Positions 36,357 to 46,448 are shown, counted from the first letter of the stretch. The stretch is DNA of 64,000 bases from Salinarimonas sp. (GCF_040111675.1 NZ_CP157794.1:2005501-2069500); one strand, 5' to 3'. Notes: generated by a model not told the origin, from the letters alone. A program made the numbers and translations.

Positions 36357-36863
36357 TTACCCCGGCGCGCCGTCGCGGATCGGCGGCTGGAAGGCGTAGC
36401 CGAGGTCCCAGGGGAAGTAGATCCAGGTGTCCTGGCTCACCTCGGTGATGAAGGTGTCGACCAGCGGCCGGCCCGCGGGCTTGGCGTAGACGGTGGCGAA
36501 ATGCGCGTTCGGCAGCATCTCGCGCACCACCCGGGCGGTCTTGCCGGTGTCGACCAGGTCGTCGATCACGAGCACGCCCTTGCCCTGGCCGTCGCCCAGC
36601 GCGCGCACCGCGGGCGCGATCTCCTTGAGCACCTGGAGCCCGCCCTGGTTCTTGTAGTCGTGATAGCTCGCGATGCAGACGCTCTCGATCATGCGGATCT
36701 CGAGCTCCCGCGCCACGATCGCCGCCGGCACGAGGCCGCCGCGGGTGATGCAGACGATCCCCTCGAACGGCCCGCTCTCGGCGAGGCGCCAGGCGAGCGC
36801 GCGGGCGTCGCGGTGGAATTGGTCCCAGGAGACGGGGAAGGCCTTGGGGGTGGTGGGCGTCAT
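36357..36863 (-). CDS. gpt: xanthine phosphoribosyltransferase
   Basis: 168 residues. It matches the E. coli Gpt layout: [17 protein letters not shown] at the start, [19 protein letters not shown], the PRPP-binding [14 protein letters not shown] (about 97-110), [13 protein letters not shown] and [10 protein letters not shown]. It converts xanthine and guanine to nucleotides with PRPP for purine salvage. The gene lies 27 bases after the CinA/MoaB-like gene on the same strand, so they are probably co-transcribed. Confidence 0.92.
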   Translation of the reverse strand: MTPTTPKAFPVSWDQFHRDARALAWRLAESGPFEGIVCITRGGLVPAAIVARELEIRMIESVCIASYHDYKNQGGLQVLKEIAPAVRALGDGQGKGVLVIDDLVDTGKTARVVREMLPNAHFATVYAKPAGRPLVDTFITEVSQDTWIYFPWDLGYAFQPPIRDGAPG

Positions 36864-36890
36864 GGCGGCGGACCTCTGCGGCGGGTGGGG

Positions 36891-37637
36891 TCAGATCGGG
36901 GCGTTGTCGGACGTCAGGCGGGCGAGCAGCGCGCGCACGGCCTCGGCCGCCGTGGCGATGGCGGCGGGATCGCGCCCGCGCAGGACGATCTGGTTGCGGA
37001 AGCCGGCCCCGGTGAAGGACGGATAGGAGCCGATCGAGACGCCCGGATGCTCGGCCGCCAGCGCGCCGAGCGCCTCGGCGTAGCTGCCCTCGGCGAGGCC
37101 GCCGGCGTCGAGCGTCTCGACCGCCATCTTCGCGCCGGTGCGCAGCCGCGGGGCGACGGCGTCGAGCATGGCCTGCATGATCGAGGGCACGCCGGCCATC
37201 ACGATCACGTTCTCCACCATGAAGCCGGGCGCCTTCGAGATCGGGTTCTCGATCAGCTCCGCGCCCTCCGGGATGCGCGCCATGCGCAGGCGCGCCGCGT
37301 TGAGCTCGCCCTCCGAATAGCGCTCGCGCATCATCGCGACCGCGCGCGGATCGACGTCGATGGCGCGCCCGAGCGCCGCGGCGACCGAATCGGCGGTGAT
37401 GTCGTCGTGCGTCGGCCCGATGCCGCCGGTGGTGAAGAGGTAGTCGTAGCGCCCGCGCAGCGCGTTGACGGCGGCGACGATCTCCGCCTCGATATCGGGG
37501 ACGACGCGCACCTCGCGCAGGTCGACCCCGAGCGCCCCGAGGTACTCGGCGATGTAGCCGATGTTCTTGTCCTTCGTCCGCCCGGACAGGATCTCGTCGC
37601 CGATCACCAGGATCGCCGCGGTGACGCTCTCGCTCAT
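36891..37637 (-). CDS. MoaB/CinA-type molybdopterin-binding domain protein
   Basis: 248 residues. MoCF_biosynth-domain blocks are AAILVIGDEILSGRTKDKN (about 6-24), LFTTGGIGPTHDDITADSVA and GVPSIMQAMLD. Full CinA proteins add a C-terminal nicotinamide-nucleotide amidohydrolase domain, which is absent here; the length fits the stand-alone form often annotated as competence/damage-inducible protein A. A pyrophosphatase-like role on nucleotide cofactors is possible. Start chosen at the ATG before SESVTAA because the upstream extension is low-complexity. Confidence 0.88.
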   Translation of the reverse strand: MSESVTAAILVIGDEILSGRTKDKNIGYIAEYLGALGVDLREVRVVPDIEAEIVAAVNALRGRYDYLFTTGGIGPTHDDITADSVAAALGRAIDVDPRAVAMMRERYSEGELNAARLRMARIPEGAELIENPISKAPGFMVENVIVMAGVPSIMQAMLDAVAPRLRTGAKMAVETLDAGGLAEGSYAEALGALAAEHPGVSIGSYPSFTGAGFRNQIVLRGRDPAAIATAAEAVRALLARLTSDNAPI

Positions 37638-37668
37638 GCCTCGCACCTCGCAGGCAGGCTTTAGCGCC

Positions 37669-37740
37669 GGGGCGGGGAAGGGGCAAGGGGAAGGGAAGGG
37701 CGGCAAGGCGAGGGGAAGGGAGGGGCGAGGGAAGGTAGGA
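37669..37740. repeat. G-rich purine tract
   Basis: About 70 bases of runs of three to four G separated by one to three A or C, on the plus strand, just upstream of the CinA-like gene and 70 bases before the foreign-looking gene at 37810. Four or more G-runs at short spacing could fold into a G-quadruplex. No coding function. Confidence 0.5.
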
Positions 37741-37809
37741 ACATAGCCGCAACTCTTGCGCCGAGCTGCGGAAGCGGGCAATCTTAACCAAAGGCTGTGG
37801 GGGTGAATC

Positions 37810-39336
37810 GTGCAAACCGTTGCGAAGTTTCAATTCGAGGCGCCCTCTGCAGCCGAAGCGCACTTCGAGGAAGTGTTTACAATCTTAGACAGGTGGGCCA
37901 GCCGCAAGCTTGACGGCTTCGAAACCGAAAATTACAGAATTAAACGGAGCGGCAAAGAAGCGCAATTCGTGCGTAAGCTCGAGAGCGTCGACAGTCGCCT
38001 GATGTTTTCAATGGATTTGGCCGAGCCGGTTTCGGGGGGAGCCCTCCACACAAGTTTACGCGTCCTTCTGGATGCTGGCAATTTGCTCACCCGGGTTCGT
38101 CTCGCCGTCACGTCGGAGGTCGGGCTCGCGCCGCCGAAACTCGACCTTCACTCCCCCCGGTTCATCCGCCAGATCCTCGAAACCAGGCAGGAATGGCGTG
38201 TATCGGGCAATGACGAGCGAGTGTTTGCCCGCTGGTTTCGTGTCGACGCCGGCAATGTAGCAACCCTAACAGATCTCATCGCCTCTCCGGCCAGAAGGCT
38301 GCCCATTTTCCTTATTTCTGATTTCGATGGCAAGGTGTTCGGGGATCTACATGAGACGTTATCACAGGATATTTGTGGTCTCTGTCATGTATGTATGATC
38401 GATAATGAAGCTACTTGGTCCCTTTCGCAGTGGAGGGGGCAGCAGTGGTCATGCTATAATGGCGCGGCGCGAATATACTGGCCGTTTAGAGGAGCAGATT
38501 CCAGCCCCTTTGAACATAAGCTTTTTACCTTGGACAACATGATGAGACAGGGAGAAGACGAGGATTCGGCGTCAAAGAGGATAAGGCGTATTATACAATC
38601 CACGGTGCTAGAGGCTTCCGCATTTGTTGCTGACGATCCGCGGATAGAAGATTTCGAAAAAGATTTCTTCGTCGCAGAATTCGAGAAAAGCGTAAGAGGT
38701 GCTGCTGAAGAAGGTGACGACGCAGCGTTGATGACGCTTTATGAACAGGAAAATAAACGACTCGCTGTCGAGAATCGCGAGCAAAAGAAGAGGATCACTG
38801 ACCTTGAGAACCAGATCGAGCTTTTACAACAGAATGTTGCGGCTCTTTATCTTGCGCAGCGGGCGGAGACAATCGAACCAGCGCTGGCTGATCCTCGCGG
38901 GGAGCCCGAAACGATCAGGCAAGCTATCGAGATGGCGATGGATGAATTGGGCGACAGAGTCGAGTTTTCTCTGAAGATATTTGACCAAGCAGAGTCGCTT
39001 AATGCGAAGGCAGGCCCTCCAGAAAAGGTGCTGAGGTATCTTCTTACGCTCGGCGAATTGGCAAAAGCTTTAGACGCTGGACCGCTGGGCCGAACGGTTG
39101 TAACTTGGTTGCGCGAAAACGGTGTCGAGGCGAGCATCGAGTCAGAAACGACAAAGGCAAGCAAAGCTGCACAGCGAGAGCGTACCTTCCCATTCTCGGG
39201 CGGGCGTGAAGTCCATTGTGAGCTGCACGCAAAGCCGGCGGATGGCGTCTCTCCAGACCAGTGTGTGCGCATTTATTTTCAAAAACAAGATGCTCGGCCC
39301 TTTGTCTTGATCGGCTATGTCGGGAGACATTTCTGA
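37810..39336 (+). CDS. AT-rich orphan gene, unknown function
   Basis: 508 residues from a GTG preceded by a GGGGGTG site. The gene is far more AT-rich than its surroundings (25 G+C of 60 at 38341-38400 against 45 of 60 at 40021-40080) and uses codons such as TTA, ATA and AGA that neighbours avoid, so it was probably acquired. An N-terminal alpha/beta region includes RRLPIFLISDFDGKVFG (about 163-179) and SCYNGAARIYWPF (about 216-228). A coiled coil spans about 310-355 (LYEQENKRLAVENREQKKR, then DLENQIELLQQN). The C-terminal part resembles a small alpha/beta domain ending VLIGYVGRHF. No catalytic motif, signal peptide or membrane segment is recognised. It stands alone between the CinA-like gene and otsA. 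Confidence 0.75.
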   Translation: MQTVAKFQFEAPSAAEAHFEEVFTILDRWASRKLDGFETENYRIKRSGKEAQFVRKLESVDSRLMFSMDLAEPVSGGALHTSLRVLLDAGNLLTRVRLAVTSEVGLAPPKLDLHSPRFIRQILETRQEWRVSGNDERVFARWFRVDAGNVATLTDLIASPARRLPIFLISDFDGKVFGDLHETLSQDICGLCHVCMIDNEATWSLSQWRGQQWSCYNGAARIYWPFRGADSSPFEHKLFTLDNMMRQGEDEDSASKRIRRIIQSTVLEASAFVADDPRIEDFEKDFFVAEFEKSVRGAAEEGDDAALMTLYEQENKRLAVENREQKKRITDLENQIELLQQNVAALYLAQRAETIEPALADPRGEPETIRQAIEMAMDELGDRVEFSLKIFDQAESLNAKAGPPEKVLRYLLTLGELAKALDAGPLGRTVVTWLRENGVEASIESETTKASKAAQRERTFPFSGGREVHCELHAKPADGVSPDQCVRIYFQKQDARPFVLIGYVGRHF

Positions 39337-39474
39337 AGCTGCTTCGTTGAAGCTGCAGGCTCCGCGCAGCCGCCCCCCGCTTGAGCCCGCCCCCGCCTTC
39401 CCGCACAGTGGCAGGAACATCACGGCCGCGTTCGCGCGTTGACGTTCGGGGCCGAGAACGAGAAAGGACGCGCC

Positions 39475-40860
39475 GTGAGCGATGCACGCCGAGGGGGCGA
39501 GACGGACGGGACGGGGGCGACGGGCCGCCTCGTCGTCGTCTCGAACCGGGTCCCGGACCCGACCAAGACCCAGGCCGGCGGCCTCGCCGTCGCGCTCGGC
39601 GCGGCGCTGAAGGAGCGCGGCGGGCTCTGGTTCGGCTGGTCCGGCGAGACGGTGGAGGAGGGGAGCGCCTCCGACACGCCGCACACGCGCACCAAGGGGA
39701 ACGTCACCTACGCCACGATCGACCTCGACGAGGTGGAGCACGAGCGCTACTACGCCGGCTTCTCCAACCGGGCGCTGTGGCCCGTCTGCCATTTCCGGCT
39801 CGACCTGATCCAGATCAGCGCCGAGGACACGAAGGGCTATTTCGAGGTCAACGAGCGCTTCGCCCGGGCGCTGGCGCCGCTGATCGAGCCCGACGACATC
39901 GTCTGGATCCACGATTACCACCTGATCCCGCTCGCCGCGATGCTGCGCGACCGCGGGGTCGAGAACCGGATGGGCTTCTTCCTCCACATCCCCTGGCCGC
40001 CCTCGCAGGTGTCGAGCGCGCTGCCGGCCTACGAGCGGCTGCTGCGCGGGCTCGCCGCCTACGACGTCGTCGGCTTCCAGACGCCGCTCGGGGCGGAGAA
40101 CTTCCTCACCTGCCTCGCCCGCGACCTGCCGCTGGGCGCGGTGCATCCGCCTCGCGCCGACGCCTTCCCGATCGGCATCGACGCCGAGGCCTTCATGGAG
40201 CTCGCCCGCGAGGGCGCGCAGGACGAGCTCGCGGTGCGCCTGCGCCAGAGCATGCGCGGGCGCGACCTGATCATCGGCGTCGACCGGCTGGATTATTCGA
40301 AGGGCATCGGCCAGAGGCTCGAGGCCTTCGAGCGCTATCTCGAGACCCATGCCGAGCAGCGCAACCAGGTCAGCCTCCTGCAGGTGACCCCGCGCTCGCG
40401 CTCGGAGGTGCCCGAGTACCAGGACATGGAGCAGGAGGTCGCCGAGCACGTGGGCCGGATCAACGGCGCCTTCGGCGACGTCGACTGGGTGCCGATCCGC
40501 TACGTGAACTCGCCGATCCCGCACGCCTCGCTGGCGGGCCTCTACCGGATGGCCAAGGTCGGGCTGGTGACCCCGCTGCGCGACGGCATGAACCTCGTCG
40601 CCAAGGAGTTCGTCGCCGCCCAGCCCGCGGACGATCCCGGGGTGCTGATCCTCTCGCGCTTCGCCGGCGCGGTGCACGAGCTCGACTGCGCCCTGATCGT
40701 CAACCCCTACGATCCGGACGCCACCGCCGCCGCCATCGCCCGCGCGCTCGAGATGCCGCTCGAGGAGCGCCAGGAGCGCTGGGAGCGCATGCTCGCGCGC
40801 GTGGAGGCGAACTCGACGAGCGATTGGGCGAAGCGCTTCCTGGCGGTGCTGGAGGGGTGA
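39475..40860 (+). CDS. otsA: alpha,alpha-trehalose-6-phosphate synthase
   Basis: 461 residues from a GTG with AAGGA six bases upstream; a TTG further upstream was rejected. GT20 landmarks: [88 protein letters not shown] and LSRFAGA. It joins UDP-glucose and glucose-6-phosphate to make trehalose-6-phosphate for osmotic protection. No otsB phosphatase gene is in the window. Confidence 0.96.
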   Translation: MSDARRGGETDGTGATGRLVVVSNRVPDPTKTQAGGLAVALGAALKERGGLWFGWSGETVEEGSASDTPHTRTKGNVTYATIDLDEVEHERYYAGFSNRALWPVCHFRLDLIQISAEDTKGYFEVNERFARALAPLIEPDDIVWIHDYHLIPLAAMLRDRGVENRMGFFLHIPWPPSQVSSALPAYERLLRGLAAYDVVGFQTPLGAENFLTCLARDLPLGAVHPPRADAFPIGIDAEAFMELAREGAQDELAVRLRQSMRGRDLIIGVDRLDYSKGIGQRLEAFERYLETHAEQRNQVSLLQVTPRSRSEVPEYQDMEQEVAEHVGRINGAFGDVDWVPIRYVNSPIPHASLAGLYRMAKVGLVTPLRDGMNLVAKEFVAAQPADDPGVLILSRFAGAVHELDCALIVNPYDPDATAAAIARALEMPLEERQERWERMLARVEANSTSDWAKRFLAVLEG

Positions 40861-40901
40861 CACTCGTTCCGAGCCCGGGACGGCAACGCGGTGGTGAGCG
40901 C

Positions 40902-41084
40902 GTCATCCCGGGCCGCGAAGCGGACCCGGGACCCAGAACCGCCGACATTCGTCGAGCGGCGTTCAACGCCGCGTCCCGAGACATCGATCGCGGCGTCACG
41001 GTCGCGGGACGCGCGCGCTCCGCGCACGCTGAAATCGGCCTGCGCGGTTCTGGCTCCCGGACTTGCTTCGCAATCCGGGATGAC
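40902..41084. repeat. REP-like inverted repeat element
   Basis: Left arm 40902-40942 and right arm 41044-41084 are 41 bases each and match as inverted copies at 33 of 41 positions, starting GTCATCCCGG and ending CCAGAACCGC. Each arm is itself an imperfect palindrome around GCGAAGC. The 101-base middle has no reading frame of note. This fits the short palindromic elements scattered between genes in many Hyphomicrobiales genomes; it fills the gap between the convergent otsA and catalase genes. Confidence 0.75.
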
Positions 41085-41109
41085 AGCTGGGGGTATACCC
41101 TCACCCCTG

Positions 41110-41143
41110 CCCCTCTCCCGTTCGTGCCCCTTCGGAAGAGGGG
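41110..41143. terminator. hairpin between convergent otsA and catalase genes
   Basis: CCCCTCT (41110-41116) and AGAGGGG (41137-41143) form a 7-bp stem with a 20-base loop that contains a further short pairing. It lies 15 bases past the catalase stop on the catalase message. No T-run is present. Confidence 0.3.
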
Positions 41144-41157
41144 TCTCGAGCGAGGCC

Positions 41158-42849
41158 TCACTCAGCCGCCTGCTTGCCCGCCGACGGATACGACCCGAGC
41201 ACGTCCTCGGCGCTGGCCTTGCGGTTGGTGACGGAGCTCGTCCAGCCGCGCCAGTCCTTCGGATCGATGCGGTCGCCGTTGGCGCCCAGGCTCTTCAGCC
41301 GGCGCTGGTCCTCCTCGGTGAGCACCTGGTCCTTCAGCGGGGCGAGCCCGCGCACGTCGTCCACGGAGACGCCGATCGCCTCGCCGACGCGCCTGCCGTA
41401 ATCGTCGTGAACCAGGAAGAAGTGCCAGACCATGCGCTCCTGGACGTCGCGCTCGCACTCGGAGAGGAGCGTGCCCATGGTGGCGATCAGGTCGTCGCGC
41501 TCCCAATCCATCATGGTGCAGAAGCGGCCGCGGGCCTGGACGTAGTCGTTGCGGCGCTCGATCACCTCCCGCACGAGCCGCCCGTGCAGCTCCGGCGGCC
41601 GGCTCTCGCGGTCTCCCTCGGCCTCGCGCAGGCCGTTATGGATCGAGGGCTCGTAATTGACGTGCGGGTTCTGGCCGGGCCCCATGTCGCGGGAGTACGA
41701 CATCTGCCCGCCGGACTGGTTGGTGTGCACGCCCTCGGTCCGCGGTCGGTTCACCGGCAGCTGCAGATAGTTCGGCCCGACCCGGTAGCGCTGCGTGTCC
41801 GAGTACGAGAAGGTGCGGCCCACCAGCATCTTGTCGTCGGAGAAGTCGAGCCCGTCGACGAGCACGCCCGTGCCCATGGCGATCTGCTCGTTCTCGTTGA
41901 AGACGTCCTCCACGTTCCGGTTCAGCGTCATGACGCCGACATGCCGCAGCGGGAAGTCCTCCTCCGGCCAGATCTTGGTGTCGTCGAGCGGGTCCCAGTC
42001 GAGCTCGGGATGCTCGTCGTCGGACATGATCTGCACGGACATGTCCCATTGCGGATGGTCGCCGCGCGCGATCGCCGTGTAGAGATCCTTCGACGCCGAG
42101 CCGAGATCCTGGCCCTGGACCTTCGCCGCCTCCGCCGCAGTCAGGCTCTCGACGCCCTGGCGCGGGTGGAAGTGGTACTTGACGATGACGGTCTCGCCCG
42201 CGTCGTTGACCATCTTGTAGGTGTTGACGCCGAACCCCTCCATGTGCCGATAGCTGCGCGGGATGCCGCGCGGGCTGAACAGATGCGTGAGCATGTGCAT
42301 CGCTTCCGGCGTCTGCGACATGAAGTCGAAGATCCGGTTCGGCTCCTGGCGGAAGGTCACCGGATCCGGCTTGAGGGAATGGATCACGTCGGGAAACTTG
42401 ATCGCGTCGCGGATGAAGAACACCGCGAGATTGTTGCCCACGAGGTCCCAGTTCCCGTCCTCGGTGTAGAACTTCACCGCGAAGCCGCGCGGGTCGCGGG
42501 CGACCTCGGACGAATCCCGCCCGCCGATCACGGTGGAGAAGCGGATGGCGAGCGGTGTCTTCTTGCCCGCCTCCTGGAACAGCTTGGCGCGGGTGTACTT
42601 CGAGGCCGGCTCGTCCCCGATCTTCCCCGTCGCCTCGAACTCGCCGTAGGCGACGAAGCCGCGCGCGTGCACCACGCGCTCGGGAATCCGCTCGCGGTCG
42701 AAATGGCTGATCTTCTCCAGGAACTGGTAGTTCTCCAGCGTCGCCGGGCCTCGCGGCCCGACCGTGCGCTGGGACTGGTTGTTCGAGACCGCATGGCCCT
42801 GCCGGTTGGTGAGCGTGCCGTCGCTGGAATGGGAGGTCTCGTGCGCCAT
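41158..42849 (-). CDS. monofunctional haem catalase
   Basis: 563 residues from an ATG preceded by GAGG. Catalytic His is in [15 protein letters not shown] (about residue 61), the distal Asn in [17 protein letters not shown], and the haem-ligand Tyr with its Arg in [41 protein letters not shown] is also a family block. It decomposes hydrogen peroxide in the cytoplasm. The size lies between the small (about 480-500) and large (over 650) catalase clades, with a C-terminal extension after the core. The gene is convergent with otsA across a REP-like element. Confidence 0.95.
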   Translation of the reverse strand: MAHETSHSSDGTLTNRQGHAVSNNQSQRTVGPRGPATLENYQFLEKISHFDRERIPERVVHARGFVAYGEFEATGKIGDEPASKYTRAKLFQEAGKKTPLAIRFSTVIGGRDSSEVARDPRGFAVKFYTEDGNWDLVGNNLAVFFIRDAIKFPDVIHSLKPDPVTFRQEPNRIFDFMSQTPEAMHMLTHLFSPRGIPRSYRHMEGFGVNTYKMVNDAGETVIVKYHFHPRQGVESLTAAEAAKVQGQDLGSASKDLYTAIARGDHPQWDMSVQIMSDDEHPELDWDPLDDTKIWPEEDFPLRHVGVMTLNRNVEDVFNENEQIAMGTGVLVDGLDFSDDKMLVGRTFSYSDTQRYRVGPNYLQLPVNRPRTEGVHTNQSGGQMSYSRDMGPGQNPHVNYEPSIHNGLREAEGDRESRPPELHGRLVREVIERRNDYVQARGRFCTMMDWERDDLIATMGTLLSECERDVQERMVWHFFLVHDDYGRRVGEAIGVSVDDVRGLAPLKDQVLTEEDQRRLKSLGANGDRIDPKDWRGWTSSVTNRKASAEDVLGSYPSAGKQAAE

Positions 42850-42936
42850 GGCGTTCGCCTCGTGTCGTGTCGCTGTTCGGTTTCGCGACGCCAACACGCG
42901 GGGCGCAAAGGGGTTTCGTCGTTGGCCGCGCCGGCT

Positions 42937-43593
42937 TCAGAGCGGCTCGATCCTGCAGGAGACCGCCTCGACCAGTGTCTGCGCCAGCTCCGCCTCGCTC
43001 GGGAAGGTCGCGAGCGTCCGCACCAGGACGAAGCCCTCGCGGGTGGGCGCGACGACGCGCAGGTCCCCGAAGCCGTCGACGGGCTCGGTTTCCTCGTCGG
43101 CCTCCGCCGCGACGAGGGCGTCGAGCTGCGCCTGCGTGGCGACGACGAGCTCGAGCCGGCCGCGCACGGCGGCGCGGTCGGTGACGGCGTAGTAGGCGCC
43201 GGCCCCCCGGGCGTGGAGCGACAGCGTCTGGAACAGCGGACCGTCGACGGCGCTCACCCGCAGCGGGCCCTCGGCCAGATCGTAGGCGCAGGCGCCGACC
43301 GCGACCGCCGGATCGTGCAGCGGCATCCAGGTGTCGCCCGGCCCCGTCCGAGCGCCGTCCTCCCGCGGCTCCGCGAAGGCGTCGCCGCGGGCGGGGGCGA
43401 TCAGCACGGCGGCGTCGGCCGTGGCGGTGGGGGAGAGCCGCGAGAAGGCGTCGTTGTGCGACAGCCAGGGCAGCATCAGGATCGCCGCGATATGCGTCAT
43501 GCCCGCCAGAACGAGCCCGGTGACGGTGGCGAGGACGAGCTTGCCGGCATTGCGGGCGAGGCTGTCGAGGATCGCGGCGCGGCGCAGGCTCAC
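42937..43593 (-). CDS. DUF1254-family membrane-anchored protein
   Basis: 218 residues. The start is a GTG seven bases after GGGAGGG that overlaps the upstream stop as GTGA; an ATG at 43611 is an alternative. One N-terminal membrane segment (LVLATVTGLVLAGMTHIAAIL, about 19-39) is followed by a periplasmic domain with DPAVAVGACAYDLAEGPLRV and FQTLSLHARGAGAYYAVTDR, which resembles DUF1254 proteins. These are commonly encoded beside a DUF1214 gene, as here. Its molecular role is unknown. Confidence 0.75.
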   Translation of the reverse strand: MSLRRAAILDSLARNAGKLVLATVTGLVLAGMTHIAAILMLPWLSHNDAFSRLSPTATADAAVLIAPARGDAFAEPREDGARTGPGDTWMPLHDPAVAVGACAYDLAEGPLRVSAVDGPLFQTLSLHARGAGAYYAVTDRAAVRGRLELVVATQAQLDALVAAEADEETEPVDGFGDLRVVAPTREGFVLVRTLATFPSEAELAQTLVEAVSCRIEPL

Positions 43594-44213
43594 GAGGTCG
43601 CCCTCCCGCATCCGGTGCGCACGACCCGCGGCATCGCGCCCTCGTCGAGCCAGCCGATCGCGCCCGAGACCGGGCTGTCGTAGAGCCGCAGCACGGCCTG
43701 GACGCGCCCGCGCCCGGGCGTCTGCAGCCAGTTGCCGGGCTTCGGCCGCGGCGAGAGCGTGATCGTCACGGCCCCGTCCTCGTCGCGCAGGACCTCCGCC
43801 GAGGTGAGCCCCGCCCGCCGCTGCGGCGTCTCGACCAGCCGGCCGGCCTCGTCGTAGAGCGCGATGGTCCAGACGCGCGCCGCCGGCGTCTCGCCCGCGA
43901 TCTCGTAGTCGCAGGCGGCGTCGAGGGGGCGGCCGAGCTCGTCGGCCAGCGCATGGAAGGCGATGCCCTCTCCGAGCGCCAGCGGCACGTCGCCGGAGCG
44001 GGCGAGAATGGCGCGGGCGTAGGGGTCGCTCTCGGGCGAGCCGACGGAGGGCCAGGCGGTCCAGGCCTGGGCCCGCCGCTCGCCGAACGGATAGTCGCCC
44101 TCCAGGGTCAGCCAGGCCGAGCCGAGGCCGAGGCCCGCGCCGAGCGCGGCGGCCCAGGCGATCAGGACGAGATGGTAGAGGTTCCTGAGCGCGCGGCGCA
44201 GGGCGTCGAGCAT
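43590..44213 (-). CDS. DUF1214-family membrane-anchored protein
   Basis: 207 residues. An N-terminal membrane segment (LVLIAWAAALGAGLGLGSAWL, about 16-36) precedes a domain with DYEIAGETPAARVWTIALYD and ITLSPRPKPGNWLQTPG, close to the DUF1214 consensus. It starts 12 bases after the class A PBP stop and overlaps the DUF1254 gene by GTGA. DUF1214 and DUF1254 often form one polypeptide or a gene pair; here they form a pair that probably works in the periplasm next to the PBP. Confidence 0.8.
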   Translation of the reverse strand: MLDALRRALRNLYHLVLIAWAAALGAGLGLGSAWLTLEGDYPFGERRAQAWTAWPSVGSPESDPYARAILARSGDVPLALGEGIAFHALADELGRPLDAACDYEIAGETPAARVWTIALYDEAGRLVETPQRRAGLTSAEVLRDEDGAVTITLSPRPKPGNWLQTPGRGRVQAVLRLYDSPVSGAIGWLDEGAMPRVVRTGCGRATS

Positions 44214-44225
44214 CGAAGCCGGGCC

Positions 44226-46448
44226 TCAGCGGGTGACGGCGGTGAAGCCCGCTTCCGGACGGCGCTGCTCGGCGAGGCGGCCCGGCGCGGCGCGGCTCTC
44301 GTGGAAGCCGGGCGGCGCCGCCGGGCGCCGCGCCTCCTCGAACAGGCTGCCGATCCCGCTGATCACCTCGAAGGAGCGCCGCGAGAGCGTGTTGCGCGAC
44401 AGCGCGAGCACGGCCGGGTCGACGCTCGCGGTCGTCGCGGGATCGGTCCCGGCGATGGCGGGCCCGTCCTCCTCGAGGCCGGGGATCGCCCGCAGCTCCG
44501 CGTCGCGGTGGGCGAAGCTCATGATCTCCTTGAAGGTCATTGCCGGGAGAGAGCCGCCGGTCATGCGGTTCGTGGAGGTGAAGTCGTCGTTGCCGAACCA
44601 CACCGCCGTGACGAAATTGCCGGTATAGCCGGCGTACCAGGCGTCGCGATAGGCGTTGGTGGTGCCGGTCTTGCCCGCCGAGCGGATGCCGTCGAGCGCC
44701 GCGCGGCGCCCCGTGCCGCGCTCGGGGACGGCCACGAGCATGGTGTTCATGTCGGAGACGACGCGGGTGGAGAGCACCCGCTCGCGCGGCGCGTCGCGGT
44801 CGTGCGAATAGAGCAGCGCCCCGTCGGCCGTGGTCACCTCGACGGCCGCATAGGGCCGCGCCCGCTCGCCGCCGTTTGCGAAGACGGCGTAGCCCGCCGC
44901 CATGTCGAGCACCGTCATCTCGGAGGCGCCGATGGGCAGCGAGGACGTGTCGGCGAGCGGCGTCTCGACGCCCATGGCCCGCGTCGTCTCGATGATGCGC
45001 GCGCGCCCGCGCTTGGCGTTGCCCTCGCCGATCTCGACCGAGAGCCGCACGGGGATGGTGTTGATCGAGCGCGCCAGCGCCGTGATCATCGGCATCGCCC
45101 CGGCGAAGGAGCGGTTGTAGTTGTTCGGGCACCAGTTCCCGAGGCAGATCGGCCGGTCGACGACCCGCGAATCCGGCCGGTAGGGCAGGTAGGAGAGGGC
45201 GGTGGCGTAGACGAAGGGCTTGAAGGACGAGCCGGGCTGGCGCCGCGCGTGCGCCGCGCGGTTGAACTGGCTCTGCCCGTAATCGCGCCCGCCGACGATG
45301 GCGCGCACCGCCCCGTCGGGCTCCATCAGCACGGCGGCCGCCTGCTTCACCCGATAGCGCTCGCCGTGCTGGCGCAGCGTGTCCTCCACCGCGAGCTCGG
45401 CGCGGCGCTGCATGGCCTGATCGAGCGGCGTCTTGACGAGAAGCACCCGCTCGTCGCCGAAGGCGCCGTCCCGGGCCATGTCGCGCACCTGCTCGAAGGC
45501 CCAGTCGAGATAATAGTCCGGCGTGGTCTCGCGCCCGCGGTCGATGGCGCTCGCGGGGTTGCGCCGGGCGATCTCGACCTGGCCCGCCGACATGAAGCCG
45601 GCATTCACCATGGCGGTGAGCACGTCGTTGGCGCGGGCGCGGGCGGCCGGCAGGTTGACGTGTGGCGAGAAGCGCGAGGGCGCCTTGAACAGGCCCGCCA
45701 GCATCGCCGCCTCGGCGAGGGTCACCTCCTGGATCGGCTTGCCGAAATAGAAGTCCGCCGCCGCGACGACGCCGAAATTGCCGCCGCCCATGTAGGCGCG
45801 GTCGAGATAGAGCTTGAGGATCTCGTTCTTGGACAGCTGAAACTCGAGCCAGAGCGCGAGGAAGGCCTCCTTGATCTTGCGGTCGAGCGTGCGCTCGTTC
45901 GTCAGGAACAGGTTCTTGGCCAGCTGCTGGGTGATTGTCGAGCCGCCCTGCACGACGGCGCCCTCGCGCGAGTTGGTCACGAGGGCGCGCGCGGTGCCGA
46001 TCGGGTCGATGCCCCAGTGGGAGAAGAAGCGCCGGTCCTCGGTCGCGAGCGCGGCCTTGATCACCACCTCGGGGATCTCGTCGAGCGCCACGGAGTCGTC
46101 GTGGCGGATGCCGCGGCGGCCGACTTCCTGGCCGTAGCGGTCGAGGAAGGTGACGGCGAGCTCGTCCGTCGTGCGCCAGTTCTCCTGCGTCTCGTAGAAG
46201 GCGGGGATGGCGAGGGCGAGCATCACCACGGCGCCGGCGAGGCCGAGCGTCACGCCCTCCGAGGCGAGATCGAGCACGACGCGCGCGGCGCCGCGGGCGC
46301 GGAAAAGATCGGTGAAGGCGGTGTAGCGCCTCCAAATCGCCTTGAAGTCCTCCGAGGAATCGAAGGCCGAGGCGGACAGCCAGGCGTCGACGCCGAGCGC
46401 CCAGCGCTTGAGGCGCGTCCACAGGCTCGTCGTCCGATCGAAGCGCAC
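44226..46448 (-). CDS. class A penicillin-binding protein, PBP1A type
   Basis: 740 residues from a GTG that follows AAGGGGGGA; a TTG at 46484 is a possible longer start. One membrane segment (about 66-84, GLAGAVVMLALAIPAFY) leads to the GT51 domain with TEDRRFFSHWGIDP and GGSTITQQLAKNLFL. The transpeptidase domain has SSFK in RQPGSSFKPFVYA, a SIN motif in ARSINTIPV and KTGTT. It polymerises and crosslinks peptidoglycan. It heads an operon with the DUF1214 and DUF1254 genes and has a CtrA-type box about 42 bases upstream. Confidence 0.93.
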   Translation of the reverse strand: MRFDRTTSLWTRLKRWALGVDAWLSASAFDSSEDFKAIWRRYTAFTDLFRARGAARVVLDLASEGVTLGLAGAVVMLALAIPAFYETQENWRTTDELAVTFLDRYGQEVGRRGIRHDDSVALDEIPEVVIKAALATEDRRFFSHWGIDPIGTARALVTNSREGAVVQGGSTITQQLAKNLFLTNERTLDRKIKEAFLALWLEFQLSKNEILKLYLDRAYMGGGNFGVVAAADFYFGKPIQEVTLAEAAMLAGLFKAPSRFSPHVNLPAARARANDVLTAMVNAGFMSAGQVEIARRNPASAIDRGRETTPDYYLDWAFEQVRDMARDGAFGDERVLLVKTPLDQAMQRRAELAVEDTLRQHGERYRVKQAAAVLMEPDGAVRAIVGGRDYGQSQFNRAAHARRQPGSSFKPFVYATALSYLPYRPDSRVVDRPICLGNWCPNNYNRSFAGAMPMITALARSINTIPVRLSVEIGEGNAKRGRARIIETTRAMGVETPLADTSSLPIGASEMTVLDMAAGYAVFANGGERARPYAAVEVTTADGALLYSHDRDAPRERVLSTRVVSDMNTMLVAVPERGTGRRAALDGIRSAGKTGTTNAYRDAWYAGYTGNFVTAVWFGNDDFTSTNRMTGGSLPAMTFKEIMSFAHRDAELRAIPGLEEDGPAIAGTDPATTASVDPAVLALSRNTLSRRSFEVISGIGSLFEEARRPAAPPGFHESRAAPGRLAEQRRPEAGFTAVTR

